Shown one piece after another: positions 50,569 to 62,190 of a DNA stretch of 64,000 nt. The notes beneath the pieces are model-generated. The model saw only the letters and a program-made list of their open reading frames with translations. It did not search any database and was not told the origin of the DNA. The position numbers and the translations under genes are program-made. The stretch covers positions 327,646,305 through 327,710,304 of the forward strand of contig CM042689.1 of the NCBI GenBank assembly GCA_023614405.1, in the 5' to 3' direction. Position 1 is the stretch's first letter, and each line of letters opens with the position of its first letter. The DNA is from Avena insularis. Taxonomy: Eukaryota; Streptophyta; Magnoliopsida; Poales; Poaceae.

Positions 50569-51161
50569 TCAGGCTGTAAGTAGTGGTGGTTCGCGACCTT
50601 TTGCCCGCATAGTCCCGCAAACCCGGGTCATCACCACGCGGGTGAGGCCGTTGCTCATCCGTCCCCGCCGGCGCCGCCGGTTCGCGTCCGTGCAGACGAA
50701 GCCGTTGCTGATCATCCACTGCCTGCAGAGCCGGCCTAGACACAGGCACATGCCGCTATTGCCGCTCCTGCCGGCCACTCGCCGGAGGCCCACACCGCTG
50801 AGGGCAGCGCCTCATGCGCATGGCGGTACTTCAGGCAAACCGTCTCAAACCTATCACCTTGGAATCTGCATATATAATGTCATTTGCGTTGAAGACAAAA
50901 ATAATTTAGTGTCCTGCCGGCCCCTACGCGACTCCAGCTCATGTTCTGCTCTCCCATTCTATTTCTCCACGAGAGAACTAAATCCATTCTGGAAACCTGC
51001 AGCTAGTTAGCAATTGCTTTTCTTCTATGATTAGCGTGTATCTTATGCGGGTTTGCGGCAGCCGCGAATAGTATGTGGGCTGCCTACGTAAACCCACATA
51101 AATGAAGCGACATATGCGGCAATACGCGGGACGCCCGCAGGTTGACCCACTTACAGCCTGA
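50569..51161. mobile_element. Possible DNA transposon with CAGGCTGTAAG ends
   Basis: An 11-bp perfect inverted pair CAGGCTGTAAG (about 50570) and CTTACAGCCTG (about 51150) bounds 590 bp. Sub-terminal GCGGG(A/C)(C/G)-type repeats are on both sides (CCCGCATAGTCCCGCA is repeated at about 50541 and 50604). No target duplication was found and there is no transposase. Confidence 0.4.
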
Positions 51162-51294
51162 CAAACCACACGCGCGCGTACGTACTACAAGGACCCAAGC
51201 AAAGCATTTCTTCTTGGCACGTTGATCCACTTCTTACTCTTCCTCCCACGTTTCTCCTTTATCATCCTCAGGCTAGAGCACTACAGGCAGCTTC

Positions 51295-51480
51295 CGATTT
51301 TTTTACAAATATGACCCTCTGTAATTTGCCATCGTTAAAAATACCCCCCTCGCGCCGCAAAAGCCAAAAATGCTCTGGCGGGAGGCTGAAAAGGCGACAC
51401 GTGTCACCTCCCGCCACGGGGGTGGTGGGATGTTCCTCCCGCCACAGGGGATGGCGGAATAACGCTGTGGGGCCCACCAG
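51295..51480 (+). repeat. Left copy of an inverted pair (about 185 bp)
   Basis: It matches the reverse complement of 52532-52718 over nearly its whole length, with shared CGATTTTTTTACAAATATGA, AAAAGGCGACACGTGTCACC and GGGATGTTCCTCCCGCCACA. About 1.05 kb separates the copies. Confidence 0.85.
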
Positions 51481-52004
51481 GGCCGTACCTGAGAAAACGG
51501 ATGCCCTGTGCAGAACCAAAAATTAGGCCTTCGACTTAACTATTGGCAATGAGGAAAAGGCTGTTTTGTTTATATATCATATCGGTGGTACAATTTTTGA
51601 AAGGAATAACACCTTAACAAAAAAGTACTACTGATACATTCTTTAGCATAAAAGTTCCATTAATCTAACCTTCTTGAGACAAATTCTTTAATTAGTTCTT
51701 CGCAAGAAACTTTACCCAAGGTTTTCCGGATACCTTACCCAATATGTCATGTAATGTAAAGAAATTTCATTGACTTTGGAAGAAGGACATCAGCCGACGG
51801 CACGTCTGGAAGTACTCTGGTTTTTTTACAAGATGTGGAAGTACTCTGGTTGCTGCTCTTATGGAACCATATTCGGCGACCAGGCACTCGTGGTCGGGCC
51901 TCCAACTCCATTCGATTGCACCATTGTATAGGCGGAAGCAAGCCGCGAGGGGATCCAAACAAATAGTTTATAGTACTATGTGAAATTGAAAAAGAAAACA
52001 CCAA

Positions 52005-52069
52005 ATAATGTCTAGATATATTCGTTTCACAAAGCTAAAATATCTTATATTTTAAAACGAAGAAAGTAC
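52005..52069. mobile_element. Stowaway right-end remnant
   Basis: TGTCTAGATATATTCGTTTC and CTTATATTTTAAAACGAAG match the right half of the Stowaway copies at 27.8 and 50.2 kb. The left half is missing. Confidence 0.65.
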
Positions 52070-52531
52070 ATTCAGGTTGCATCTATCTTTTATACATGTT
52101 CGACGCAACAATTTATATTGGGACTAGTCTCAATATAACAATTGAGGAGTAGATTTAATTCTGGACTAGCCAAGAAATTATTAAGTCCACAAGCAGTGAT
52201 TGGAAAACGAACAGAACTATGCTCGCTATAAAAATCCAGAAGTGAAAGAGAAAAAGTAAGAAGAGAGAAAGAGTGAAGCATGCACCGAGTTGGGGCCTCA
52301 ATTAATTTGGTGGCAGACTCCTAGGCAGCACTACTCCAATAACAAGCTGATGAGTCCCAACTAAACCAATAACTATCAGTAGTAGTTTAACATAAAAAAT
52401 TAGAGGCCCTCCTAATTTGAGGCCCTGTGCAATCGAACACTCCGCACTTGTGTCCCATACGGGCCTGGGGCCCACCAGCGCGAGCGCGAAGTCGAACCTC
52501 CCGCCAGCGCCAAGTCGAACCTCCCCACTGG

Positions 52532-52718
52532 TCCGGCCGTGGGGCCCACCTCATCCCGCCATTCCCTGTGGCGGGAGGAACATCCCGCCACCCCCCGTGG
52601 CGGGAGGTGACACGTGTCGCCTTTTCAGCATCCCGCCTGGGCATTTTTGGCTTTTGCGACGCGGGAGGGGTATTTTTGACAATAACGAATTGCAGAGGGT
52701 CATATTTGTAAAAAAATC
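52532..52718 (-). repeat. Right copy of the inverted pair
   Basis: Reverse-complement partner of 51295-51480. Identity is high but there are several substitutions, so the pair is not a recent duplication. Confidence 0.85.
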
Positions 52719-54299
52719 GCAGCTTCCAAAGCTCCAACTTCCGAGGAGGGGAGCCCTACAGTTTGTTTGTGACCCGTTGCATCACACTAGTCTTATCACA
52801 ATCTCACAGTTCGCACCTCCTGCTGGCTCTTCTCGCTGTTTTCGTATATACATATGCTCTTGGATGTTGCTCGTGTGTGTCCTGTGATTATTCATCTGCA
52901 GTGCGTCGATCTATAGCTTCCTTTGTGATCTATGTTGGAGCAGGTGTGAGTGTCTCAATCATCGGCAGTACGGCCTCCCGTTGGAATTGGATCCATATGG
53001 TTGTATCCCTAGCTTAGGTGGACAGGTGATCGTGTCTGGGAAACTGCGGGGTATGGTGTTGTGCGAGTATAAAAATCAGAACCCATGTCGACCAGCAAAT
53101 GCCATCGAGTGATTTGGTACGCGTGGCGACGGATATCCCTTCTCAAATCATGCTTGCGTCTAGACTTCGGAGTTGAGGTACAAGATAGTACTGGTTAACC
53201 TGTCGTTCCACCGCACTACCACCCGTCCCGCTCGGTGCGCGCTTAGGTGAGTGATAACATCTTATCAAGACTGGAAAGTTGGGTCGCACGTAGTTAGGTA
53301 TATGGTCTGTGTTGCACATGCACCTGGCTTCGGACCATTTTTGTGTATGTATGTATCGTTGACCTACCTCCCTTCCCGGCTTCTCGCCGTCGCAGGAGGG
53401 GCTGCTAGCAAAGGCGGGAAACCCTCTCCCCTTGCTAGCAGTGCAGCACGGATTGTGGCCGTCCGGAGTGGGACGGTCGTGGGAGATGGCAACCGTAGGT
53501 AGAGGCCGGTGGTGGGTGTTCATGGGAGAGTGTGTGGCGGCGCGATCTTGGTGGTGACGGCACGACAGTCGGGTTCCTGGACCTCGGCCGCCTTGTACCT
53601 CGTTGTCCCGCCTCAGTGAATCTAAGACGTTGTCCCAAGGTCGACGTGCTCGTGGTTGTGGTGGCCTGAGTTCCATGATCCTCTGTCATCTTGGCCTATG
53701 GGTGGCGGACGGGGATCGGATGGCCAGTCCCGCTGCCTGAATAATGGTGGTTTGGCTCTACTACTCTTCGTGCGCCAGGTCATCGATCTGCTTGATGTCG
53801 GACTCCTCGATCCGTTCACCGACGCGTTTTAGGCCTTTTGGTAGGCACATGGCGCCACTTGATATCTAGATCAAAATTGATCTGATTGTGCTATCCCTTA
53901 TCTTCAAAGTCTACATGACGGCGTGGCGCGAAACTTTGCTTTCTTGACAGTGCCATGAGACATATCTAAGTATAGATTTCCATAGTACTGGCAGAGGTGG
54001 ATACAGTCATGGTGGATGCGATCGAAGGTTTGTAATGACAGATGAGTGTTGGTTATGATGAAGACTATGCGATAGATTTTTTCTGTGTGCCGGGTGTTTG
54101 GAGACTTGCAGCAGCAATCTTGGCAAGAGGGGGTGGCAACACACGTAGACTGCAATTTTCAGGATGAAAAATCAAGGTCTGACCTTCATTGGTTATACCT
54201 GGCAATGACCTTGCTGAAGACATTATTTGAAAGTTTGGACTTTTTTCAGCAAGAAAACCCAAAATCTTTAATCGGGTGACGACAACGCTGGTGCATTGT
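52719..54299. other. Intergenic with a retroposon-like GC-rich block
   Basis: 53.1-53.85 kb is GC-rich with open frames lacking known similarity. About 54.12-54.29 kb has GATGAAAAATCAAGG and GGGTGACGACAACGC phrases resembling the end part of the 36.7-38.0 kb retroposon, so a second decayed relative is possible. Confidence 0.35.
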
Positions 54300-55849
54300 T
54301 TCTATGGTGACTCAGCACACATATGCATATTGTAGTCCGCAAGTCGTTGACATAACACGTAAAATAGCATTCCACGAATATTACACTCAACGGAGTAGTA
54401 CAACAGAAATATCGCAGGTCCATATATTATTCATATTTAGATCCATACAAAAGATTTACGGAATCTCCCTAGCACAATGAGGTTTGTCAGGTAATTTTAT
54501 GTCAATTGAAAATTCAGAAAAAGCAATCGGTTGACTAGTCTAGCCTATATCTACCTCTCAAACTATGTCTACAAGTAAAGGGTGACTATTGTTTTATCAA
54601 CAATGTTCTAATATATGGTTTCTATCATTGGGAATTGAGTCTCATCTATGTTTATCTTGATATCCATCATTAGTGTTAGTAGTATCTGACAGCGTTGACT
54701 ACTTTGTTTCTCGGTTCCTCGTAGTGGTCCTTCTTTGTCGTCTTTTTGGATTGGGTTAACGTTTACAACTTATCAGAGTCTAGCAAAGGATAAGAAGATA
54801 GTTTGAGTAGAACATACTCATCAAGTTCCCAATATGTGGTTGTATGATACATTGACTATAGTCGTGGATTATAGATCTTGAACTTATGAAAGTTTTCGAA
54901 AGGGTTTTTAGAAAAGTTAAGTTTTATTTTAGAAAAGTTAAGTTTTATTTTAGAAAAATTATGTCAGTTAGTCTTTACGGGTTGTGAGATCTTCATGGAT
55001 TGGGCTCCTTTCCATGATGAGATAGTAATCATTTCCCATGATAGGGAGCAACATGTCATGTTTTATAAATTCTCGAGAGATATACTATTTTCCACAAATG
55101 TCATTAGCCTTGTTACAAAACCGAGGATGCATGCCAGCATATTTCTGTTCAGACTTTCTTGATCTGAGGACTAGTCTAAAGACTCGCCAATCACTAGACT
55201 TCTCCACAAACCACTTGCCTACGCTTTGTAGTGAGCTTTGGTCCAATACCTACACTCAATTGACATACCATATAATATCCTTAAATCATCATCCTGCAAA
55301 ACATGATGGGGACATTACGGGCTCCCACCCGTTGATCTACATTTCGGATCACATCCCAACTTAGCAACTGAAGACAAATAAAAGGAAGGTCTAACTGAAT
55401 TTCTCGTCCCATTTTGGGGTCTGTGGTTTGCAAGGTCTATACGGCGCAAGAATTACTGACTTAATTTGTTGTTTAATTTTTAGGTGTACTTTTCTGGAAT
55501 GTAGTTGATAGTATTTTTAAAAAGTAGGTTTATGAAATACTTCAAAGGACATGCAAGATTGAACTTGTCTTCTGAATAGGGTATAAGTGGGATCTCGTCA
55601 AAGTCCCTCATTTAGTTCATTTGTAAAAATCTAGTTTAAATTTTGAGAAAAATTATGAACTACAATTTGAATGAACTAGAGGTGGGATTTTGGTGGGATC
55701 ACACTTAACACCTTACTTCCAGTGTGCTTTATGTCATCATAAGATCCATATGGAAAAGCAACATTGTACCATTATAGACTAATGCTTAAAAGATTAGTGA
55801 TGCATGTAAAATACATCCATGAACCTTTCAGTTCACCGTTTTAAAATTC
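54300..55849. other. AT-rich intergenic with short tandem repeat
   Basis: A unit of about 21 bp, AGAAAAGTTAAGTTTTATTT, is repeated at 54912-54955. Otherwise nothing is recognised. Confidence 0.4.
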
Positions 55850-57552
55850 TTATTATTTTATAACTTTATTATATTTATTGGTACTATAACCTACTAATAG
55901 TTGCAAAAGTGCACAATTTCTTGGTTTACACTTTGTTGTGTAGAAATTGCACAAATATAGAAGGAGATCGCTCATTATGGTAAAATTTTGAGTTTCTTGG
56001 AATCCATCCGTGGAGAACAGTTTTTGAAGATTTGCACGGCAGTCCATAAAGATGGCATCAAACGGAAAAAGGCATAGCATGAAAGTTTTTTAAAATTTTC
56101 TTCTAATTCTAATTGATATAAAATTATCCCCAAAAGGACCGCGGACGCGGTCTCAAGATCCCGACTACTATGGGGTACAAAAATAGGTCTGGGATTTCGA
56201 AAGTTATGACGTGATTGACTCTAACTCTTTCCATAGTTACTGAATTTGGCCAAACCATGACTTTATGGGCTTTTAAAGGACAAAGGGGGTCCTAGGAAGG
56301 TTATAGAGGTTCTCAAGAGACATTGCATCACAGGGACACATCTCATGGCTTAGATTGCATCTCCACCACTATATATTGAGAAGAAACCCTACCTTTGGAG
56401 CCATCTATCCGTTGTGATGAAAATCCTCTCTCTTGGCAGCCTGCATGGAGGGGAAGGAGCTCATCCTTACCAGCACCATCTCAAGAAAGAAGAGGTCCAA
56501 GGGGACTCCGCCCCCTAGGGCAATTGTCGCCGCCTCCTTGGCCACGGGTGTCGTGGCCTCTATCCTCATCATCTGCATCACCATGGTCCTACTCTTCTTT
56601 ATCAACAACTTCATCAAGCCTCTGATATTTGTAATGTCTCTCCATTATGTTCCCGAGGGCATATGATGGATTGATATTGATTTCTATATAGGTGTGTAAT
56701 GAATATTTGGTCAAGTATTATTCTCTTATGTGATTCGCTGATGGTAATATGTGAACATTGACTCATGTTACTTCATCTTTATGGGCTTAGAGGGATGCAC
56801 CTTAGTGTAATGAAGAGGGTGGGAGGTTCAGAATGACGAAAACCTTGTCTCGGGACTTAGAGTTGCATTGGAGGGGTTCTTGATCGGGGACCTTAGAACT
56901 TTAAGCAATGGTTAGACTTATATGTCTTAGTGAGTATTTTGTTTGCGCACGTAAGTGGAATTAGGACAAATAATTAGGGGTGTACTTACGCATCTATATG
57001 GTCACACCTATTCTAAACTCTGTCTAACAAGGATAAAACTTTACAATATATTTATCATGTTGTTTTAGAAACCTTTAGCCATAAATTTTATGTAGCCCTT
57101 TGGAACGTCTGTCTCACATATAGTCACACACTTGAACTTGTCCTCTCGCTGCATAGAGGATTGGGCTTTATCTGAAAAGAACTTTTATTTCTTGGAAATT
57201 TACTTTCTTGTATTTTTATTTTCTTGCAACTTTACGTTTTTTTACATTTACTTTCAGTTTTAAACCACTCCAAAGCAACTATCCTTGTTTTGTAGTGCAT
57301 AGATATTATAATAATGACACTCTAATTTGAAAGAATAAATACTTATACCTTCGGTTCTTCGTGGGATCGATACTAATACTTACACATTGAAGATTTCAAC
57401 GATTTTCTACACTTGTGGGTATCGAGATATTTTATGACGCCATTGTCGGGGAGCATAGCACTTAAGTTTTTATTCTTGTTTGCACTAGACATTATTTTAC
57501 TTTTAATTTTTCATATATTTTAGTTTTACTTTCAGTTTTGCACCTATGAAAG
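55850..57552 (+). mobile_element. Athila-like LTR and start of internal region
   Basis: In plus orientation the LTR ends CTACACTTGTGGGTATCGA (about 57427). A few bases on is TGACGCCATTGTCGGGGAG (57435-57453), a diverged tRNA-Asp primer site. Upstream text such as GACCGCGGACGCGGTCTC and TTATGACGTGATTGACTCTA is typical of Triticeae Athila-group LTRs, and CACTATATATTGAG (about 56370) is a likely TATA region. The left LTR limit is not resolved. About 100 bp of leader survive before the Copia insertion at 57553. The open frame at 56433 is LTR sequence, not a gene. Confidence 0.7.
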
Positions 57553-58842
57553 TGTAAGATGGTTAACCTAGAGGCGGGGTGAATAGGTTTCTACAAAATT
57601 GTTTATATCTTTTACAAGTTTTAGGCTTTGAGGAATATAAGTGAGCCTAAATGCAAACTAGGTGAGGTAACCTAGATGATGAAACAATATACTTCAATCT
57701 CGAAGGCTATCACAAGGTAAACAACACAAGTAAGAGATCGGTTAAGGAATAACTGAAGCACGCGGAGACGAAGATGTATTCCCGTGTTCACCACCTTTGG
57801 GAAGGGGGCTACGTCATGTTGGAGAGGTGTGAGGTTCCACGAAGGATTTCTCACGCGCCACAAATGCTCACCTTCTTCTCCAAGCCTATCCCACGAAGAA
57901 ATAGCTCACTTACTCGTGGTAGACTTTAAGGTAGTCTCCAAACCCGCACAAACTTTCCACGGAGCAAATCACAAGCCGAATGCCTCCGGGCGACCCTAGT
58001 CGCCTAGGGTTTCCCACAAACCTAAGAGTAACAAGCTAACTCAATGAACTCAAGGGGGAATGAACTTTGGCTTGGTGGAAAAGTAGATTGGGACCTCATC
58101 TTCCTTTCTACCAAAGGGATTTGGATTTGGTTGGGTAGAATCGGAGATCCTCAGGCTTTTGTGTTTCAACAATGGAGAGAGAGAGCTCAAGAAATGGATG
58201 TTTTATTGAAATGCCTAACCTATCAGTGGAGAAGAAAGGGGTATATATAGTATGGAGAGAAAAGGAGTCGTTTGGGGGTTCCTGCGACAGAACCGGCAAT
58301 AAGTTCGGTCGGACCGAGTTGTACGATGGAAATTCCAGCGACCCCTCCGGCGGACTGGACTCCACGCTGGAAATTTCGGCGGCGACCGAAATTCTCGGCG
58401 AACAACCAAAAGTGCATGCAGTAAGCCATATCGGTGTTCACCAAGAATTTCGGCGACAACACCCGCGCTGCCGGCACTTTTGCCGATTTTGCAGTAGCCC
58501 CTTTTGACTCATTTTTCATGGAAATTTTTCTCTCTGTCTTCGAAAGGGTGTGTGGCTGTGGATAATGAGAAGTATATTTGGTGTAGAACAACCCCAAAGA
58601 GCACATCAAGATCACCCCTCTTAATAGTGCGATGTTTCCTATTGACTCAAGAGTAAATAAGAGAGAATAATAAATAACACCACCGACTCTTCATATAGAA
58701 ACAAATGGGGGGTCACACATCGCCTTTCACCAACAAACTACGGACTCTCACCTGTAGAGAAGCTAGTACAAACATTAGTCCGCTCTCTTGCTTCAATGTC
58801 ATAGTTAACCAAAACACTAGATAAGGGCTATTTGTCCTTTCA
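57553..58842 (-). repeat. 3' LTR of the Copia element (1,290 bp)
   Basis: On plus it begins TGTAAGATGG and ends GTCCTTTCA; on minus it begins TGAAAGGAC directly after the polypurine tract. It includes a cluster of GGAAATTTCGGCGG-type words at about 58330-58460. No gene is encoded. Confidence 0.85.
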
Positions 58843-58858
58843 ATCTCCCCCTTTTTGG
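58843..58858 (-). other. Polypurine tract
   Basis: CCAAAAAGGGGGAGAT on minus, immediately 5' of the LTR start TGAAAGG; it would prime plus-strand synthesis. Confidence 0.85.
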
Positions 58859-59215
58859 TTAACGATGACAAACCGATCTAGCGTCAAAAGATGATATTAT
58901 GATACGATTAGATACATAGATATCTAGCACATAATAGCAAGCACATAGTGATAGGAAATCCAAGTACAATAAGAGAATTGGAGAATTGTCCAGACACACA
59001 CACACAAATAGTTCAATAGAGCAAATAAAAGCACAAGCCCATGAGAGGCAAAAGAACAAAAGAGGGCTGGTGCAAGAGGCAAGTCATGAAGGAAGCGACT
59101 CTACTCTCTCTCCCCCTTTGGCATCAAGAACAAAAAGGAAGAAAGGAGTGGAGAAAACGATCTAGCCAGCAAAGTTGTCCTCATCGTCATCATCATCATC
59201 GGATTCTTCCTCCTC

Positions 59216-60800
59216 TTATTCTTTGTCGTCACCCTCCTCTTCGTCCTCGTCCTCATCCTCATCATCATTCCCTGTAGGTGCGGCGCGACGCTGAGAGGAA
59301 CTGGAAATGGCAAACCCGGGGAACATTGATGGATCAAAAACCCGAAACATGTCCTCATCCAATGGGGGCTTCTCGAAGTTAACATAAGGAACATGAGCCA
59401 AGGCATTGCCCAAGTATGGCACTGGGCGACCACGTTCTGTCAAGAAGGCATGCTGCCTCCTATTCTCCTGACTGAGCTCTAAGCTGCGATGGGCAACATC
59501 ATAGGAGGAGCGACACATATCCCACAAGTTGTTGAAGAAACGGGCAAGTACTTTCTTGCGAGGAAGAGCACGGGGAAGGTCCCGACGAGAGCGCGAACCA
59601 GCAGAAAGAGGGTCATGAGCAAGCTTGGTCCGGTGCTCAGACGACATCATCTAAGGGAGATCCACATGAGAGCCCCGACGAGGTAAGGTGAAATCCTCCA
59701 TATCTTCACGCGGACCTTTGGGGATAGCAGACGCAGGGACGGTGGCCTCAATAAGACGCGGAACATACTGACTGAAGTTGGGAGTCATGCGCTTCTCGAT
59801 GGACCGCTAAATCTCACAGTAGATGAAATCACACCCACTGATCTTTCACAGGCGACGAGGATCACAGTAGTACAACAGGTTCTTGTGGTGACCACGGACA
59901 TCAATCGCATCACCAGCCTTTCTCACAAGATTGTAGCGGAAGAACCGAGCAAGGACCATATAGTAGTAGTACATGCCTGACAAGCTGGGAGGTGCATGGC
60001 TGGGCTCACTGGGGTAGCATGAAAGGATCTGGTTGTCACTGAAAGCCTTCTCGAAGTGAATGCAGAAACCAGAAACACGGTCAGGAGGGTAACCCAGGGC
60101 ATTGCAGAAATCATCAAAGTAAGCCGAGTACGGCTTGGTTCCGGTCATCCAAGTGACAGTGTGAGCATAATCAGTGTGGAAATAAGCAGTGCAGAAGAAC
60201 TGGCGAATGAGATCTGGCATGAGGTTAACCTTGATAGAGGCAAGACCAAAGACATCCATCTACTTCAGGGCCACATCCACATGCTCAAAATCTGTGGAGA
60301 GGTAGTGAGCATAGTGATCCTCATTGAGATACTTGGGAGGAACAAAAAACCCGCTTCATACGAATTGGATCATTGTAGAAGTCATCCCAAAAGCATTTCT
60401 AAGTGTCATTCCAAAACAGTCTGTCAGCAACAAGATAGGTGCGGTTGGGAAAACGGTACGGATTCTGCCTCCTCAAGTCCCGCCACTGATTCACAGAGAT
60501 ATCCAAAGCAGTATTGTAGTTGGGAGGATATTCTTCTTCAGTTGGACCAAGATTGGACTTTCCCTTGGAAGCGGAACTTCCAGCAGATGCTTTCTTTTTC
60601 TACCCACTTGCAGAACCAGAACCCCCTACAGTAGCAGCTGCTTGTTGACGCTGAGTGAGGCGAGGAGCAGGAGGAGGATCCCGTTGAACAGTAAGCTTTC
60701 TCTTTTTGCTGGTGTTTGGCTCAAAATCGTTGTGGTCAGACGCTGCACAAGAAACACACAAGAACGCAAGGCAAAGAAAGCAAATGAGTGTATATGCCAT
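59216..60800 (-). pseudogene. Extra ORF downstream of Copia pol, plant-transposon-protein-like
   Basis: Read on minus, the N-terminal part carries KKRKLTVQRDPPPAPRLTQR (about 60690) and a probable intron acceptor at 60744 (TGTGCAG). A frame change follows near 60400. The central part is FGLASIKVNLMPDLIRQFFC, VTWMTGTKPYSAYFDDFCNA and LSGMYYYYMVLARFF (60250-59930), resembling the 'putative plant transposon protein' domain. The last part (59650-59216) ends in a strongly acidic tail, DDEDEDEDEEEGDDKE. Stops at about 60600, 60260, 59845 and 59650 disrupt it. Position matches the env-like or extra ORFs of SIRE-type elements; the family assignment is tentative. Confidence 0.55.
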
Positions 60801-62190
60801 AAAAGGAACTCACAAGAACAAAGATTGAAAGTTGGGCAAGCGCATGGACAGAAAAGCAAGCAAAATAGCATTTTCGGCTCCAGGTCCGGCAGAACCGATC
60901 CTGTCGCCGAAAGGATCAGCGACGGTTCCGGCGGACCGAAAGCTCGACCAGAATTTCCGGCGAGCATTTCGGTCGACCGGAACGGTGACCGGAATTTTTG
61001 GTAACAGTATCGGCTGGACCGGGCCTAGGACCAAAAATTCAAGGCAATCGATTGGGGAACTGTCCATGACTTAGTACTTGCGCAAAAAACAACATGTGGG
61101 AGAACAAGGGTGAAACTAGGATGGCACTAGCCTAGTTACTCTACTAGGGGGTAGAGAGAACTAAGGGAACACAAGCTTGACCATGAAAACTAGGGTTTCA
61201 CCACCAACAAGAAAGGTAATGAGGAGATGAAAGAGCATAATACCCTCGAATGCCGAAGAAGAAGCCATGCCCCCCCCCCTTGCCAAAGATGGGCTAGAAG
61301 AAAGCACCACAGGAGAAAGAGGGAGAGCACTCCCCAATCTCCCAATGCGGGCAAGGAGAGAGAAAAACCTTCGTTGAGAAGACTTGTAGAGGCCCGATCT
61401 ACAACTTGGTGGAGTAGGGAGGGATTTGGGTGGATGGAAGGGCCTACGGGGGTGGGAAAGCTTGGGGCGGCAACCATGGAGGAGGGGAGGTCATGGGGAA
61501 GAAGGAAGAAAGAAGGTGGAACTACCCCACGCGCGGGCTATAAATACCCACCTCAGAAAATTTTCAGCAGTAAGTCCGGTCGAACCGGCGCCCACGCCGG
61601 AATTTCCGGTGAGAGCATCGGCAAACCGGCCCCGTGAACCGATATTTCCGGTGGCGACCAGAATTTTCGACAGAGAACCGAAACCGTATTCTGTAAGGGT
61701 TTTCGGTCTGCTGCCGGATTTTTCGGCGGTCGCCGGAATTTTCGGTCGCCAGGCCGGTGGACCGGAATTTTTGCCGGAAATTTTCTGGAGACAACATATG
61801 AGGAAATTTTTCTAGAGTTGATGAATTGTGAGAAATCATACGAGCATATACACAAGATCCAAATGAAAACCAGATAAAGCACTATCCATTTGACAAGGTC
61901 ATGAAGAAAAACGAAGAGCAACCATGGACATAGGATTTAGCTTTGAACATCAAGGCACCCAATACACAAAAACAACCATTTGGCGAAGGATTTTTCCCCC
62001 TATGTTTAAGCACACATATCATGGAGCCTCAAAGATAGATGTTTGGACCCATATCATGACACGAGATCAATTTGTGTTGCACTCATAGGTAAGCATCAAA
62101 CCAAGACATGGTAAGATGACCATCCCTACATGTGCTACGCAACTAGGCTACATAGCACGTTAAGAGCAAGAATATAATGCAAGAAGCAAA
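60801..62190 (-). other. Copia inter-ORF region with CCGGAATTTTCGG clusters
   Basis: Non-coding. Two clusters of (G/C)CGGAATTT(T/C)(C/G)GG and GGTCGACCGG words lie at 60880-61030 and 61575-61775. A C10 run is near 61269. The regular words between clusters are pyrimidine-rich on minus and include probable splice signals of the downstream ORF. Confidence 0.5.

Noticed and set aside
51767..51958. Minus open frame FRLYNGAIEWSWRPDHECL
   Set aside because: I could not link it to a family with confidence; it is short and flanked by repeats.
53143..53689. 177-codon minus open frame
   Set aside because: GC-rich, histidine/arginine/proline-rich, no similarity; it overlaps a retroposon-like block.
56433..56666. 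Open frame with a hydrophobic stretch in the Athila-like LTR
   Set aside because: It lies in LTR leader sequence; the hydrophobic run is a by-product of pyrimidine-rich DNA.
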